DNA of 64,000 nucleotides from Prostheceraeus crozeri (GCA_907163375.1 CAJQUW010010395.1:1-64000); one strand, 5' to 3'; positions 21,547 through 33,060 are shown, counted from the first letter of the stretch. The notes: generated from the sequence alone by a model not told the origin. Made by a program: numbers and translations.

Positions 21547-22270
21547 GTCTGGCAGCCAGAACGAGTTTCTGCAGGGAACGAAGCAGAATATGAGACTTTC
21601 ACAGAATCAAGGACACCCTATGCCTTCTACGAATCCGCGGGTCTGTCGAGTTCTAGTTTGCCCTCTTCTTGTCAGACACGATCAAAGAAAAACACATGCT
21701 AATCCAATGCGACGCAGATTGCAGTTTTTGGCAAAAATGAAATTTTATACGTTTTCTCTTATCAACTGAAATGTATTAAGTCTAGAGCCATAATTTTTGA
21801 CATGGAATGTCTTCAGATCTTTTCCTATCATTTTCATGTACCCGTCTATGAGGCTACACACGTTCAGATTTGGCAAGCCCATCGGCAAGCACTAACCTGT
21901 TGGCCCCTTTATCCACACTGAACCACAATCTCGCAAGCATTGCCGATCAGAAGCATGATAATAGCATATACACATCAAAGGGAATGATGACCTGTACCAT
22001 AGACATTCCAAGTCAAAAGTTATGGCGCTAGATTTTGTATTTTTCGCTTGATCAGAGCAAACATGGAAAATTACAGTTTAAACAAAAACTTCAATCAGCG
22101 TTCCATTGGATTAACGCGCATTTTTCATTGATCGTGTCTGACAAGAAGAGGAACTAGGTAGAAATTGGCAGACGCACAGATTTGTAGTAGGCATAGGGTG
22201 TACTTGATTCCGTCAAAGTCTAATTTTTGGCCCCTGCGTTCCCTGCTGAAACTCGTTCTGGCTGCCGGAC
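21547..22270. mobile_element. Foldback MITE, older copy (TA target)
   Basis: The ends 'gtctggcagccag' and its near complement 'ctggctgccggac' are flanked by TA on both sides. Homology between the arms continues inward for about 270 bp ('acgagttt', 'gcagggaacg', 'accctatgcc', then 'ccataatttttgacatgg' against its complement near 22010-22040), leaving a loop of about 180 bp. It has no coding sequence. The ends match the 58048-58791 element ('gtccgggagccag'), so the two belong to one family. Confidence 0.85.
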
Positions 22271-22603
22271 TATAATCAACGGCAAAATGTAAAATCAATG
22301 CAAACGTGAATTCCTTTTTGTAGATTGGGATTCTTTGTAAGCGTAATCTTCTCGATCCTAGCAAGCAGTATGCCCTTCCAATGCGATTACCGAGAAGAGT
22401 GTTCTGACATTTGTTACGTTGCTACCAGTAAGTGACTTGAAGAAACTGACTGAAGAAGTCTGTAAGTAGAACATCTGACAGTCGACGCTTGGTAATCACA
22501 GTAAAACGGCAAGCGAACGTAGACTGGCTTTCAACAGTAAAAATTTTGCATTTTGCAATATCTGTGCATTTCACAATTTTGCACAGTTCATCATACAGTC
22601 AGG

Positions 22604-22880
22604 CCACTAGCACCCGTTTCAGCTAGAAACGATGCTGAATATGAGACTTCCACAGAATAATTTATATTGTACACCCTATGGTTACTGCGAATCTGCGCGT
22701 CTACCGAGCTCTTGCCGGCTCTTCTGTACGCATGCATTGGCTGTCTAACCTCTACTTTCTACTTGCTTTTCTAATTTCCTTTTTCTGCATTACCTCAAGA
22801 TGCTTCAGAAATTCATAAGAACTTAGTAATGCTCCGAACAATTACAGTAATATCCGACTTACTAGCGCCTGATTGCCAGC
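22604..22880. mobile_element. Diverged relative of the foldback MITE
   Basis: Sequence at 22638-22730 ('gatgctgaatatgagacttc', 'accctatgg', 'gaatctgcgcgtct') matches the left arm of the 21547-22270 element. 'tcaggccactagc' near 22608 pairs loosely with 'ctagcgcctga' near 22863, so this may be a separate, shorter foldback copy. Confidence 0.5.
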
Positions 22881-24470
22881 TGTGGTGAAAGAGGAATTCT
22901 TTTTCGAGATCTTGAGATTACATTTTCTGTGCCCGTGAGTCCTAGTCATTATCACAAACATTTCTGTATTTGAAATTCTAGATGTATAGTTTTACTCACA
23001 ACCTTCAGTAGGTACTTACCATCCGACGATAAACAGAGTCTCTCCGCCGGACGAATTGATTCTGTCAGCTACTGCTGCACTTATTATGTATTGCAGACGT
23101 TGTACCTGAGTCAGTTTTCCAAGAATTCATTTCCAACAGCAGCAACAAAAGCAGTAAAACAATAGTTTGACAGCGTAACTAAGTGAGAATCTAAACTTGA
23201 TGACAGTTATCTATTAATAACAACACAAACTATAAAGCTATTGCATTTCATGTATTGTATCATTTAACAATGGATTGATGACTTTGGTTTTGTCTGATGA
23301 TCGATCAAATAGCACTCAACTAGGGATGACTCTAACATTTTCTTGAAATTATCGTTTGATCTATTTATTTTGATTTATGAAATTGCGGTTGCTCGTTTAA
23401 GAACAAACTTAATTGAATGCATGAATACGATTTCTCCTCATTATTCTCTACTAAATTGCAAATAGCCGCATAGCTGCAGCCGCACTAAATAAAGTTCGTG
23501 GCCAAAGTCTTTGAGCCAATTGTAACAAATTAAATCTCTGTTCTAAGCATGGAACTCCTGCAAAGGACTACACCATCATGTTGAGCCAATGAAAATATAA
23601 TTAGAGTTAATGAAAATTCAAATTGAGCCTATGAAAATTCAATTTGAGACTATGAAATAACTTAATGTAGAATTCTCGTCGCTTCTGCTTGTTGAATACA
23701 TTGTTCACAACTGACGATTCCAAGCAAATGTTTTTGACCGAGAAACACAGACCATGCAAAATCTTACCAATGTTTTGCTGGCGAAAAAGTAACATCGAAT
23801 TTTCTTTTCAAGAAATCCCAATGGTCTTGGAGTCCAAGGGTGGTATCTGCCTCAATGTTTTCTATTATTTCGGCCTTCATGTAATATTCTATTTTTGATA
23901 TTCTCTTTCCGCCACGTTTAAGAGCAGACTTTACCTCTGTTTTAATCATACGACGGGCAGGCTTGATGGGAACATTAAAGGTATTGATCACTGTGGCTCA
24001 AACCTCTCCTTCATCGAAGGTGCAAAATATTGTCCTTCTTGTTTCGGCGCTATGACTCAAATACTTTGGTAGACGACGTTTTCTTCTAGGAAATTCCTGA
24101 GACGTTTAACTGCTTTGAGAACTTCCTTGCGAATTTATTGAATCGGTGCTTTCTGATTAGATGTAACACTACTCATTCTTGACTCGATTAGTAAAGATAA
24201 TGAAAGCAATTTTATTAAACTAGGGTACGAATTCCTATATTCAACATATTTTACTGAATTTCAAAAGTGTTTGTATTTTATGTCTTAAAGATCAGTTACA
24301 GATAACGCCAAAAATAAGCGTAATTTCTATGTGGACTTAGTTATAACCATTAGTTCATGAATGAAAAAATTGAAATCTTTGGTCAACAAGATTCTGTGGT
24401 AACAAGAATCGAATTAAAATGAATACATACCCATCAATGAATGTAGTAAAACACCTTTTTTAACTCTTCC
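22880..24470. other. Mostly non-coding; possible decayed minus-strand coding stretch at 23640-24060
   Basis: On the minus strand from about 24060 to 23764, a fairly long basic reading ('FPRRKRRLPKYL', then 'VPIKPARRMIKTEVKSALK', 'IEYYMKAEIIENIEAD') is interrupted once near 24005. I do not recognise it; it could be a remnant of a transposon or host gene. The rest is AT-rich with no features. Confidence 0.3.
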
Positions 24471-24565
24471 ATACTGACGTGCTATTTATCCATTGATTAT
24501 CATTGCCTTGACAACTGATGTGTGGTGGTGAGGGTTTGATCCTGCCAATTGACAAAGTCGCGTAA

Positions 24566-24639
24566 GTGGCTCGTAGTTCAGTTGATTAGAGCACAGGTCT
24601 AGTTAACCTTAGTCGTAGGTTCGAATCCTACCAGCCGCA
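24566..24639 (+). tRNA. tRNA-Thr(AGU)-like, copy 1
   Basis: The loop 'ctagtta' gives anticodon AGU, and the T-arm is GTAGG-TTCGAAT-CCTAC. The acceptor pairs over six positions (GTGGCT with AGCCGC, one G-U), with an unpaired C/G before the D-arm. In this copy the D stem is weakened (GTTC against GAGC), so it is probably a pseudogene. Confidence 0.5.
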
Positions 24640-24863
24640 CATCTTCTGCATAGCAATTTGATCTATTGTTCATTTAATTTCATTGTTGTTAATTGCATTC
24701 ACGACATGGCTTAAGATGCTTTGGTGGACAATCGATCCCCGCTACTTGCCTCAATGTCGGCAGTCACAATTGTGACGTGTTATTTATCCATTGATTATTA
24801 TTGCCTTGACAACTGATGTGTGGTGGTGAGGGTTTGATCCTGCCAATTGACAGAGTCGCGTAA

Positions 24864-24937
24864 GTGGCTCGTAGCTCAGTTGGTTAGAGCACAGGTCTAG
24901 TTAACCTTAGTCGTAGGTTCGAATCCTACCAGCCGCA
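24864..24937 (+). tRNA. tRNA-Thr(AGU)-like, copy 2 (best preserved)
   Basis: The D stem is intact (GCTC/GAGC), the anticodon loop 'ctagtta' gives AGU, and the T-arm has five perfect pairs with TTCGAAT. A and B boxes are good. The acceptor has six pairs plus an extra base compared with a standard tRNA, and the outer pair of the anticodon stem (C-T) mismatches. It may be functional or a well-preserved tRNA-derived repeat. Confidence 0.6.
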
Positions 24938-25024
24938 CATCTTTTGCATGACAATCTGATCTATCGTGTATTTAATCTCATTGTTGTTAATTGCATTCAC
25001 GACATGGCTGAAGACATAGAAATT

Positions 25025-25245
25025 GACAACAATAAAACCTCTAGAATGGAAATTAAGCTTCATAGATCGAACGCATTTTCACTTAGATGCACCTGCCAAC
25101 GTCTGTATCATTGGGTTCGAATCAGTCACATGAGTAAATCGAAGCCTTTCATTGGTGATCCATGCCCCAACTTAGTTCCCTCGGATGTGCCGCGACCTTG
25201 AGTCAATTTCCATTCTAGCGAACTTCAGATAAACAGTATATTTCT
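25025..25245. repeat. 221-bp insertion in the second tRNA unit
   Basis: The insertion is flanked by an 11-bp direct repeat, 'atggctgaaga' (25014-25024 and 25246-25256), consistent with a target duplication. Inside it, 'ctagaatggaaatt' near 25042 and its complement near 25205-25220 form an inverted repeat. A B-box-like 'gggttcgaatc' lies near 25110. It may be a small MITE or SINE. Confidence 0.55.
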
Positions 25246-25403
25246 ATGGCTGAAGATGCTTTGGTGGACAATCGATCCCCGCTACTTGCATTAATGTCGG
25301 CGGTCACAATTGTGACGTGTTATTTATTCATTGATTATTATTGCCTTGACAACTGATGTGTGGTGGTGAGGGTTTGATCCTGCCAATTGACAGAGTCGCG
25401 TAA

Positions 25404-25477
25404 GTGGCTCGTAGCTCAGTTGGTTATAGCACAGGTCTAGTTAACCTTGGTCGTAGGTTCGAATCCTACCAGCCGCA
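25404..25477 (+). tRNA. tRNA-Thr(AGU)-like, copy 3
   Basis: Identical to copy 2 apart from G-to-T in the D stem (TAGC for GAGC) and one variable-region change (ttgg for ttag). The D-stem mismatch argues for a pseudogene. Confidence 0.5.
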
Positions 25478-25849
25478 CATCTTTTGCATGGCAATCTGAT
25501 CTATCGTGTATTTAATCTCATTGTTGTTAATTAGAATAGACTACCTGATTTGAAATTTTTACTTTGATGTTTCACTTTCAAGAACTAGGTCCTATAACAA
25601 AGGCTGCATAGACCAACATGCTTTACAATGCGCGTAATAGCTTTTACGAATTTGGATAGTGATTTGAATAGACTCATTGCGTGAAATACATCAAACTGCA
25701 ATCTAAATTGCACGTTAATACTGATGCATGTTTTTACTTACTAAAGTTCATGCATCATAATCAGAGTGATATAAAACAAGTGAATGAATAATCACACATG
25801 TCTGGGGAACAGACCACAAAGTAGAATTTTTGAAGCTATCATAAGTTGT

Positions 25850-26110
25850 CATATCTGACAGCATCAATCAATTAGTTACAATTATTTGACGGCATCAATC
25901 ACTTAGTTGCAGTTATTCGAAGGCATCAATCTCTTAGTTGCAATTATTAACTGATGCCAACCGATTAGTTGCAATCATGCGATGACCCTCAATCAATTGA
26001 TTGCAAGTATTCGACTGCATCAATTAATTGTTGCAATTATCGACTGAAATCAATCAATCAATTGCAATTACTCGATAATCCCATTCAATTAATTGCGACC
26101 AGTTAATTGA
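25850..26110. repeat. Degenerate tandem repeat of about 30-35 bp, 'atcaatcaattagttgcaa'
   Basis: Seven or eight loosely spaced units combine 'gcatcaatca' with 'attagttgcaattatt'. The array ends 'gcaattaatttttgataacc'. A similar ending occurs at 49640-49675, so these are dispersed copies of one repeat family, probably transposon ends. Confidence 0.6.
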
Positions 26111-26467
26111 AATGCAATTAATTTTTGATAACCTGACTACTAACAATTCTGTGCATGTACGTCCGTATGTACATGGCCCATATTTGGTACTGATCGATCA
26201 CGTACCGATGACTTTGATCGTTGCATTTATCGATGACCCCAATAGTGCTCAGCAATAATAAGAGTAAAAACGATGTGTATTCAATGAATATACAAGTTTC
26301 ATCAATAAAATACTGTCATCTGACAGACATACGGGAATTCAAAATCTCACATCGATATTGTGACCTCATAGTTATCACGTATCAGTTACACTACACGACA
26401 CTTATCAAATCAGAATTGTCGGAGGGCCTAATTTTGGATTCCGAATAAGAATTTTCATAATTTTTTT

Positions 26468-27997
26468 TCAGTCACTTTTGTTTGACAGAGTGCCGTAATC
26501 GTTGTCCTGTTTCGTCATCGTCGTATCTTCTTCGTCATCATCGGTCTTTGAAACAACACTTTGACATGCAGGATTAACTTTCCCTTTCCACATAGCCAAA
26601 TCGAGAATATTCATTGTCAATGCTATAATAAATCCTACAACCGCAAACGTTTCAAAGAACGGTAGAACTTTTGACCACGGCTCTTCACCCTTGTCAACCT
26701 TGTGGCCAATAGTATTGTCCAAGACAATGCCAACGACAATGCCCGTGACGCCATTGAAGACAAGAGACGATGCAGTCACCAATGCAACTCCACTTGCTCT
26801 CCCAGCTGCAAAACAAGCTCTAGTGATGATTGCCAGAGTATTTGTTTGAGCAATGGAATAGCCGAGTCCAATGAAAAAGAACCCAGTGACCGGATGAATA
26901 GCAATTTTGGTGATAAATATAGTGAATGCAGCAATGAAAAATCCACTTCCAAACACGCACAAGACGCCAAATGATTTCAAGCGGTCTGATAGAATGCCAA
27001 TCACAGGAAGGCCACAAAAAGCTGTCAGATGAACTGTTCCAACGACAATCGAAGAAGCCTTCCCCAAACCATATTCGTCATTGACAAATTTGCATGCATT
27101 GCTGAGAAAAGGGAAAACAGTAGCGAGACTGAGCACGAAGTGAATCACGGCTAACCAATAGAGACTAGGAAGACTACGAACACCTGTAAGTTTCATCTTA
27201 GTAGCCACGAATTGATCAATGATAGTCTGTACGTCATCTTCAAGTCTCTTTCCAATTGAGGATTTTCTCCTCTCATTAGTTCGTTTCTGTCGAAAATCTT
27301 TGCGCGAAATCCATTCGACAAACGCAAATCCCAAGGCTCCAACAACGGAAATGGAATTAACACCTATACCAATTGTGAAAGCTGATGTGACACCTAAGTG
27401 AAGGGCGGCAGTGAATGTAGAATAAAAATTGATGACATTCCCAAGCGAATTTACAGCAATTGAAACTCCCAATGCGAAGCTTAATTCTTGATTTGCGAAC
27501 CACTTAGCACATACGTAATTACGAGTCACAGTTAAACCTGCAAGGCATGCTACAAAGATCATTCGACCAGTCAGCAAGAAGCCAAATGCTTGCATGGAAG
27601 TCACGAAGAAGGTACAACGCCTCATTGTACCAACAGTAGCAACACACGCTCCTACGACCGTCATCACTGAAAATGCAAAGGCTACAGAGCAGTACCCAAT
27701 CCGGTCTATTACTGTTCCAGCATAAATAGCTGTGAAGACGGCGATAAATTGAGGCACTCCTGCTACCACGTTGTACTGCAAAGGTGATAATCCAAGACAT
27801 TCAATACAACAGGTCAAATTTTTGGATGTTCCGTTGAACCAATGATGAGTAGAAATCTCCTCTTTTGAACAGCCTTGCTGTTGTATAAAGACCATCAAGA
27901 CGGATGTCAAATCATTGTTAAATGAACCACCAAATATCAACAAGCAGTTGAAAAATAGTGCTAAAAACCGCAGTCTGGAGTTTTCACCGTCTGACAT
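26468..27997 (-). CDS. Major facilitator superfamily transporter, MFSD1-like
   Basis: The 509-residue single-exon protein has about twelve hydrophobic segments in two halves of six. MFS motif A is present between TM2 and TM3 ('AGTVIDRIGY', about residues 94-103) and again in the second half ('IGILSDRLKSFG', about 333-344). The order 'GRMIFVACLAGLTVTRNY', 'WFANQELSFALGVSIAVNSLG' matches the MFSD1 family, whose vertebrate members are lysosomal dipeptide uniporters working with GLMP. The N-terminal loop has four Cys and an N-glycosylation site (NGTS). A long central cytosolic loop is basic. The acidic C-terminal tail ends with 'DYGTL', a possible YxxPhi endosomal/lysosomal sorting signal, whereas vertebrate MFSD1 uses an N-terminal dileucine. 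Start: first ATG, before TM1. MFSD1-like assignment is from memory of family motifs; a related MFS subfamily is possible. Confidence 0.82.
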   Translation of the reverse strand: MSDGENSRLRFLALFFNCLLIFGGSFNNDLTSVLMVFIQQQGCSKEEISTHHWFNGTSKNLTCCIECLGLSPLQYNVVAGVPQFIAVFTAIYAGTVIDRIGYCSVAFAFSVMTVVGACVATVGTMRRCTFFVTSMQAFGFLLTGRMIFVACLAGLTVTRNYVCAKWFANQELSFALGVSIAVNSLGNVINFYSTFTAALHLGVTSAFTIGIGVNSISVVGALGFAFVEWISRKDFRQKRTNERRKSSIGKRLEDDVQTIIDQFVATKMKLTGVRSLPSLYWLAVIHFVLSLATVFPFLSNACKFVNDEYGLGKASSIVVGTVHLTAFCGLPVIGILSDRLKSFGVLCVFGSGFFIAAFTIFITKIAIHPVTGFFFIGLGYSIAQTNTLAIITRACFAAGRASGVALVTASSLVFNGVTGIVVGIVLDNTIGHKVDKGEEPWSKVLPFFETFAVVGFIIALTMNILDLAMWKGKVNPACQSVVSKTDDDEEDTTMTKQDNDYGTLSNKSD

Positions 27998-27999
27998 GA

Positions 28000-28480
28000 T
28001 TGAAATGAATGAATTGACAACACGGGTCGCATGTACAACACATGCACAAAAGCAAGTGAGATAAATACCCGCAGAAGTACGATGAAAACCAACTGCTGGT
28101 TGTTACATGTCTTGTGCGCATGAATGGGCTTTCATTGATATTATAGGCGTCCGGGAGCAGTGGTATCAGGAATGCAATTATCGTCTGTGTGTTTGTCCAA
28201 GGCGGAATTGAATGTTTCAAATTGAGATAATTTACTTGTCCGAATAATGAGACCTTCAACACTGCAAATTATACCATAAAATCGATCGAGTCTGGTTTGA
28301 TCATCCATAGAATGAATTATGCAAATGAATAAATGGATAAAAATGTGATTCACTGACATGCCGCAGTCACGCTAGAAAAAATACAGACGAAGAGATGTCA
28401 ATATGCAAGTGACCCTCATTAATGAGAGTCAATCTAAAATAGACAATACAATCTTAATTATCAAAACAAATCTATAACAG
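28000..28480. other. Probable 5' flank of the MFSD1-like gene
   Basis: No reading frame continues upstream of the ATG at 27997. A TATA-like 'ggtatttatctc' occurs on the minus strand near 28066, but no start site can be placed with confidence. Confidence 0.3.
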
Positions 28481-28523
28481 TGAAATGATTCTTTCGCTCA
28501 GTCGCTCACGCACACCACGATGC

Positions 28524-28850
28524 CGTCCATCAAAACTGGGTGGAAATTGAGATACTTTGTGATTCAATGATTCTAAGAAGACAAAAGCGAAAAATCCGTG
28601 TAGCTATTGCCGAGAAAATCGCATCTTTTGATTTTTTAGAAACAAATCTCAACTTCTTAATATGAAAAGTAATCTATCAGCATCGAGCGGAATTTATTAT
28701 TCCGCGGAATTTATTATTTAGCAGAATTATTTTCCATCAAAACGGAATGACAAGTTAGATGCATCATGACTCAATAGTTCTGAAAAGACGAAAACGAAAA
28801 AATCTGTTGAGCCATTACCATGGAAGCGGCATTTTTAAAACCAAGAGCAA
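28524..28850. repeat. Old direct duplication of about 115 bp
   Basis: 28524-28644 and 28732-28850 share 'ccatcaaaac', 'gattctaagaagac' / 'agttctgaaaagac' and 'gcgaaaaatccgt' / 'acgaaaaaatctgt', followed by 'gctattgcc' / 'gccattacc'. The stretch between them has 'ttattattccgcgg' repeats. No function is apparent. Confidence 0.55.
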
Positions 28851-29166
28851 AACCAAGCACGAATATTTCATCATCCACCGATACATTTCGCCAGCTATTT
28901 TCAATGTGCATACTGAAGTGACATCAGTAAGAATTGGACACGGGATTCGTTGTGCGATGAGCGTTTGCAATTGATTGACAGACAAAAGATACAATGTACA
29001 GACACATGAATGAGTGAAGTCATAATGAAGGCACGAAAACTATGACAAAGAATAACTATTCATAAAAGACAATGAGTACAAAATAAACAAACACTAAAAT
29101 AAAAATTAGGACAATATTGTTTACGCCATAGGAACAAAATATGGAATATGGAATATTCAAAGAATC

Positions 29167-29168
<2 letters not shown>

Positions 29169-29205
<37 letters not shown>

Positions 29206-29208
29206 ATA
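29169..29208. repeat. (TA)n microsatellite
   Basis: About 16 TA dinucleotides in a row, followed by short 'atataat' variants. Confidence 0.95.
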
Positions 29209-29309
29209 TGGAAACATTTTCTATCAATAAAATAAAATAACAAGCACATATCAATAAATGGAAAAAATTATTAAACAAAGAAAGAAAAGTAATCACCAAG
29301 GAAGGATTA

Positions 29310-32300
29310 GGTTAAAGACATTCTCTTTCTGAACACACGGGTCTGGCTGAGAACTGTTTATGAGGAGAGCCTCCAAGACTCAAAAGTGAGCTTTATTCCG
29401 ACATCTGCGTAGAATTCTAAAGCATGACTTCGCCGGTATACTCGGTGTAAAGGTGAGAAGATGTCGAGTTTTGCTGCTGTTTACCTTCCTGACTTGACGT
29501 CGTCCATCCTCAATCCAACGTGGAACGTGCTCTTCTTTGGGCAAGTCTGCGCTCCGTTCTGCCGATATACGTGCTTCCACAGGTACATTTATTCATAAAT
29601 AATGCTTGATTTGGCTTCCAGAAGCAAACAATCCGTTAACTGAGGACACCAAAGATGCTGAGTAACTGGAACTACTCACTTCCTTCTTGAACTTCATCCA
29701 ATTAAAACACTGGTTACCCTTGAATGGAATTCTAATTGAGACCCCTTTCTTCTGTGGCACAAACTCAAGGCACTTCTCCGAAACCAAGCTGAATTTGTCG
29801 ATCAGTTTTTGCTGATAACCCTTGCATAGAAGAGTAGTCGGACTGTGAGGCAAATAAACTCATATTCACGTGGCAGCAGTTGCGGAGACCATATGCGTCG
29901 TGCCCTATAAAATAGCAAAGACCTGATTAGATCAGTCTTGGAGGAGAAAGGCGCACATTTTTTGAAATGGGTGTACAATCCCGGCCATGTACACTTCCAG
30001 AAAATCGAAAAAAAGTGCTGATCCGCAATCGCCGCGAAGGACATTAAAAAAAAGAACGTTTAACCAAGTTGAGAACAAAGTTCTCGGGATAACCATTACT
30101 GTCAAAAAGTTGTAGTATTTTTTTAATTTCACTATGAAAAATTATCCAATTTCTTGAAAATTGTCGAAACGCGTCCTGAAATATTATACACTTGAGTGAC
30201 TTACTTAATGGTTTTCAATATTATTTTATGTGTCATCCTATGGATGTACAAAAGTGTCAAGGTTGCAACGTATTTTTACACTGTACATCAGTTATATAAA
30301 GTTCCTGTTGGCATGTTGCGCAAGCATGAAAAGTTAGTGGAAAAACGGTGCAAACTTCACTTAGATAAATTGTTCTTTGAGAAATGTCTGCTTCTAAACG
30401 TGGTCCCAAAATTTCTGACCATTAAAATGCCTAGAGTTAAGGCTTTGGGTGAGATTGGTGATGAATGCAGTAAAATAGTGCTACAATCACATTTAAAGTA
30501 CTATGTTGAGAAACAAATAAAAAGTAATGACAAAATTCTGAATGATGTAGCCAATCTCTAAAACTAAGCAATGCTTTACCTTGGTTTCGGTTTGCAATGT
30601 TGAAACTATTGGTGATAAAATCTGTTAAGGGTAAGATTAAAATTATTGAAAATAGGCACAATGATAAATTAAAAAGACTTTGGTCTTCGAATCGACCGAA
30701 AGTCCCTGAGGCCATAGTACACTTGAGTAATTACCAACTAACCCTGGAAGAATCAGAGCTGTTACGGCATGGCTTAAAACATAGCATCATTCCGAAACAA
30801 TTAAATAATGGCAAGCTAAAGTATGAAGTAGAAAAAACTATTTCGGTGAATATGCAAAATAATGATCAGTTTGGATTGAGTCCTTCTATTAAGCAAGATT
30901 TACAAAATTTAGTTAATAACTTCATAAAAGATGGCAAAAAGTCCGTAATGAACAGAAAAATAAAAGAACCCATGCTGTTTTGCGTAAGCTGTCGGAGCGT
31001 AAAGACATTCGCATTTGTTCGTTTGATAAATGTAATGGTCTGGCAATCGTCAATACAGAGGACTATAATTCAAAAATGTATGAAATCCCGAATGACAGGA
31101 ACAAATTTGAATTAGTTCAGGTAGATACTGATTAGTAAACATCCAAATGTTACAGAAGAGAACCGAGTGTATCGGTTTTTGTATAAATATGTAAAGAAGC
31201 ATGTAGATGATAAAACATATAAATACATTATGCCTTCTGGCAGTGAACCTGGTAGAATGTACGTACGGAACAGTAAAAATACACAAAGCTGATAAGCCGA
31301 TGCGACCAATTATTAGTACCATTGGTTCATTTAGTTATAAGTTAGCCAAATACTTGGACAATATTATTAAAAAACACATTGATGCTACGTACATGCTAAA
31401 ATCAACACAACACTTAATTGACAACATAAATGAACATAAAACTTTGTTCAATGATAAAAATATCCTAGTAAGTTTTGATGTAGTTTCACTTTTACAAATA
31501 TCCCAGTCGATGAAACTATTCGCTTAGTGGCTGATTTAGTTTATAGAGAGAACTCCCTCAACAAACCTAAATATAGCTAAGATACTTTTATAAAATTATG
31601 TAAATTTGCAACGGAAGGACATTTTCTTTTTGACAACAAAATGTTCCGACAGGTCGATGGTGTAAGCATTGGGTGTCCCCTTGCACCCACTCTAGAAGAC
31701 CTCTTCCTTTCAGAATTGGAACGGAATTGGTTTAAAGTGGACTGTAGTTCCATCTTTTATTATAGATACGTAGATGACTGTATATGAATTTTTGATAATT
31801 TAGGTAAAATAAATAAGTTTAAGCAATTTCTGAATCAACAGCATCCGAATTTGGAATTTACCTCTGAAGTAGGAGGCTCAAGTATTTCTTTTTTTAGATG
31901 TTAGCATAAGTATGTCGAATACTGTAGAGATCAGTGTGAGTCGAAAGGACACGTATACTGGGTTGTTATTGAACTTTGGAGCCAATTGCCCTACAAACAA
32001 TGGCATAGAGGCTTAGTATTAGGTATGATTAATCGTGCGTACATGATTTCAAGTAATTGGATAATTTTTCATAGTGAAATTAAAAAAATACTACAACTTT
32101 TTAACAGTATTCAAAAAAGAAATTTAGTTCTCTTCAGTGTCCGTCGTAAATTTCAAACTAGGATAAATATCATTCAATTTGTGAAAAATTATGTCGACGC
32201 TGCGTCGATTTTTCTCGACCATTAAAATATCATCCACGTATCATGCAAAATAATGAATGTCGCTTAAATTGATGCAGATAATTTATTTTCCAAAATCCAA

Positions 32301-33060
32301 GGAAAATATTAGTTAAGACAAGACCGATAGCCAATAGGGCTCCTTGAATTGAATATCCTTCATTGATAATTGCAACGGCTCTTTCAGAAATGAGAATATG
32401 TAATATCCAAAGTCAAGCCATTCTTAAAGATGGTCTCCTCGATCATGTTTATTGTATCCAAAAGTGAAGCATTCGCATGCAGCGTTACCGCTTCTTAAGA
32501 TACCATGACTTTGTTACTGATATCCAAATCTTGCACCTCATCGACTAGGGTGAATGAGTCTTTCAGAGAAAAGACACTCAAAGTTGTCAGGACTGGTTTT
32601 AAACTGAATCCAGTAATTTTGCCCAAGCATGTTGAGCAGAAAATGACATACTAAAAATTGAACTAAATGGAATATCATTGTTTAAATCATTGTGGCAATC
32701 CGTACAGCCGAGGGACTCTAGATCCATGGGGTTTTACTTTCTAAAAGATCTCCTTGGTGATGACATCATCATCCATACGCAAAGTTTTAGCCGATTCGGG
32801 ATTTTAATCTCAGTCTTCGAGGTGCCATCAATATGGTTATCGTCAAGCTTGAACTTGGACGGGTCATCGAGGATTGATTCCATCTTGCTAACATAGTCAG
32901 CTCTGTATAATAGAACGACACCGTTCCCCTTATCAGGTTTCGAAATCACCAAATCCTTTCTCAATCTCTCATTCAGAGGACCCAGTTGTTTACGAGATTG
33001 CATTAAACTTCTTTGAATATCTCAATTTCCATATATGGAAGATAATCCATCCTCACACTC
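29310..33060 (-). mobile_element. Penelope-like element 3 (minus strand), interrupted by PLE 2
   Basis: Reading down the minus strand from 33003: 'KDLVISKPDKGNGVVLLYRADY' side of the RT N-terminus, 'FSLKDSFTLVDEVQDLDISN' (about 32600-32530), then 'YVDDILMVEKN' (about 32245) and 'DIYPSLKFTTDTEEN' (about 32150). The element breaks at 32103 and resumes at 30103 with the post-palm region, 'YTHFKKCAPFSSKTDLIRSL' (about 29965) and 'RARRIWSPQLLPREYEFI' (about 29895). A GIY-YIG-type C-terminus follows, with 'EHVPRWI' (about 29530), 'CFRILRRCRNKA' (about 29410) and 'EALLINSSQP' (about 29370). Many frame changes show it is dead. Confidence 0.85.
30104..32102 (+). mobile_element. Penelope-like element 2, inserted in PLE 3
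   Basis: The insert runs exactly from 'aaaaagttgtagtattttt' at 30104 to the reverse complement of that sequence ending at 32102. The inverted repeat is about 57 bp (30104-30160 against 32045-32102) with one or two differences. Between them the plus strand encodes a Penelope RT: 'DKLFFEKCLLLNVVPKFL' (about 30370, N-terminal), 'YGTVKIHKADKPMRPIIST' (about 31260), 'ILVSFDVVSLL' (about 31465), 'DGVSIGCPLAPTLEDLFL' (about 31660) and 'YRYVDDCI' (about 31765). 'LNFGANCPYKQWHRGLVLG' leads into the thumb region. No GIY-YIG domain is visible before the 3' junction. The RT is broken in several places. Confidence 0.88.

Larger units (their letters stand above)
24478..25531 (+). repeat. Three tandem copies of a tRNA-containing unit
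   Basis: A unit of about 298 bp, starting near 'tatttatccattgattat' at 24480, recurs at about 24777 and 25318. Each copy has one tRNA-like gene 85-90 bp inside. The second unit carries a 221-bp insertion (25025-25245). The third is cut short after about 215 bp. Conserved sequence outside the tRNA shows segmental duplication. Confidence 0.9.

Noticed and set aside
26702-26974. Plus-strand open frame of 90 codons
   Set aside because: It lies antisense inside the MFSD1-like coding region and its composition is that of an antisense shadow.
31986-32225. Single coding frame across the PLE junction
   Set aside because: Its first half is PLE 2 sense sequence and its second half is antisense PLE 3; the frame crosses the boundary by chance.
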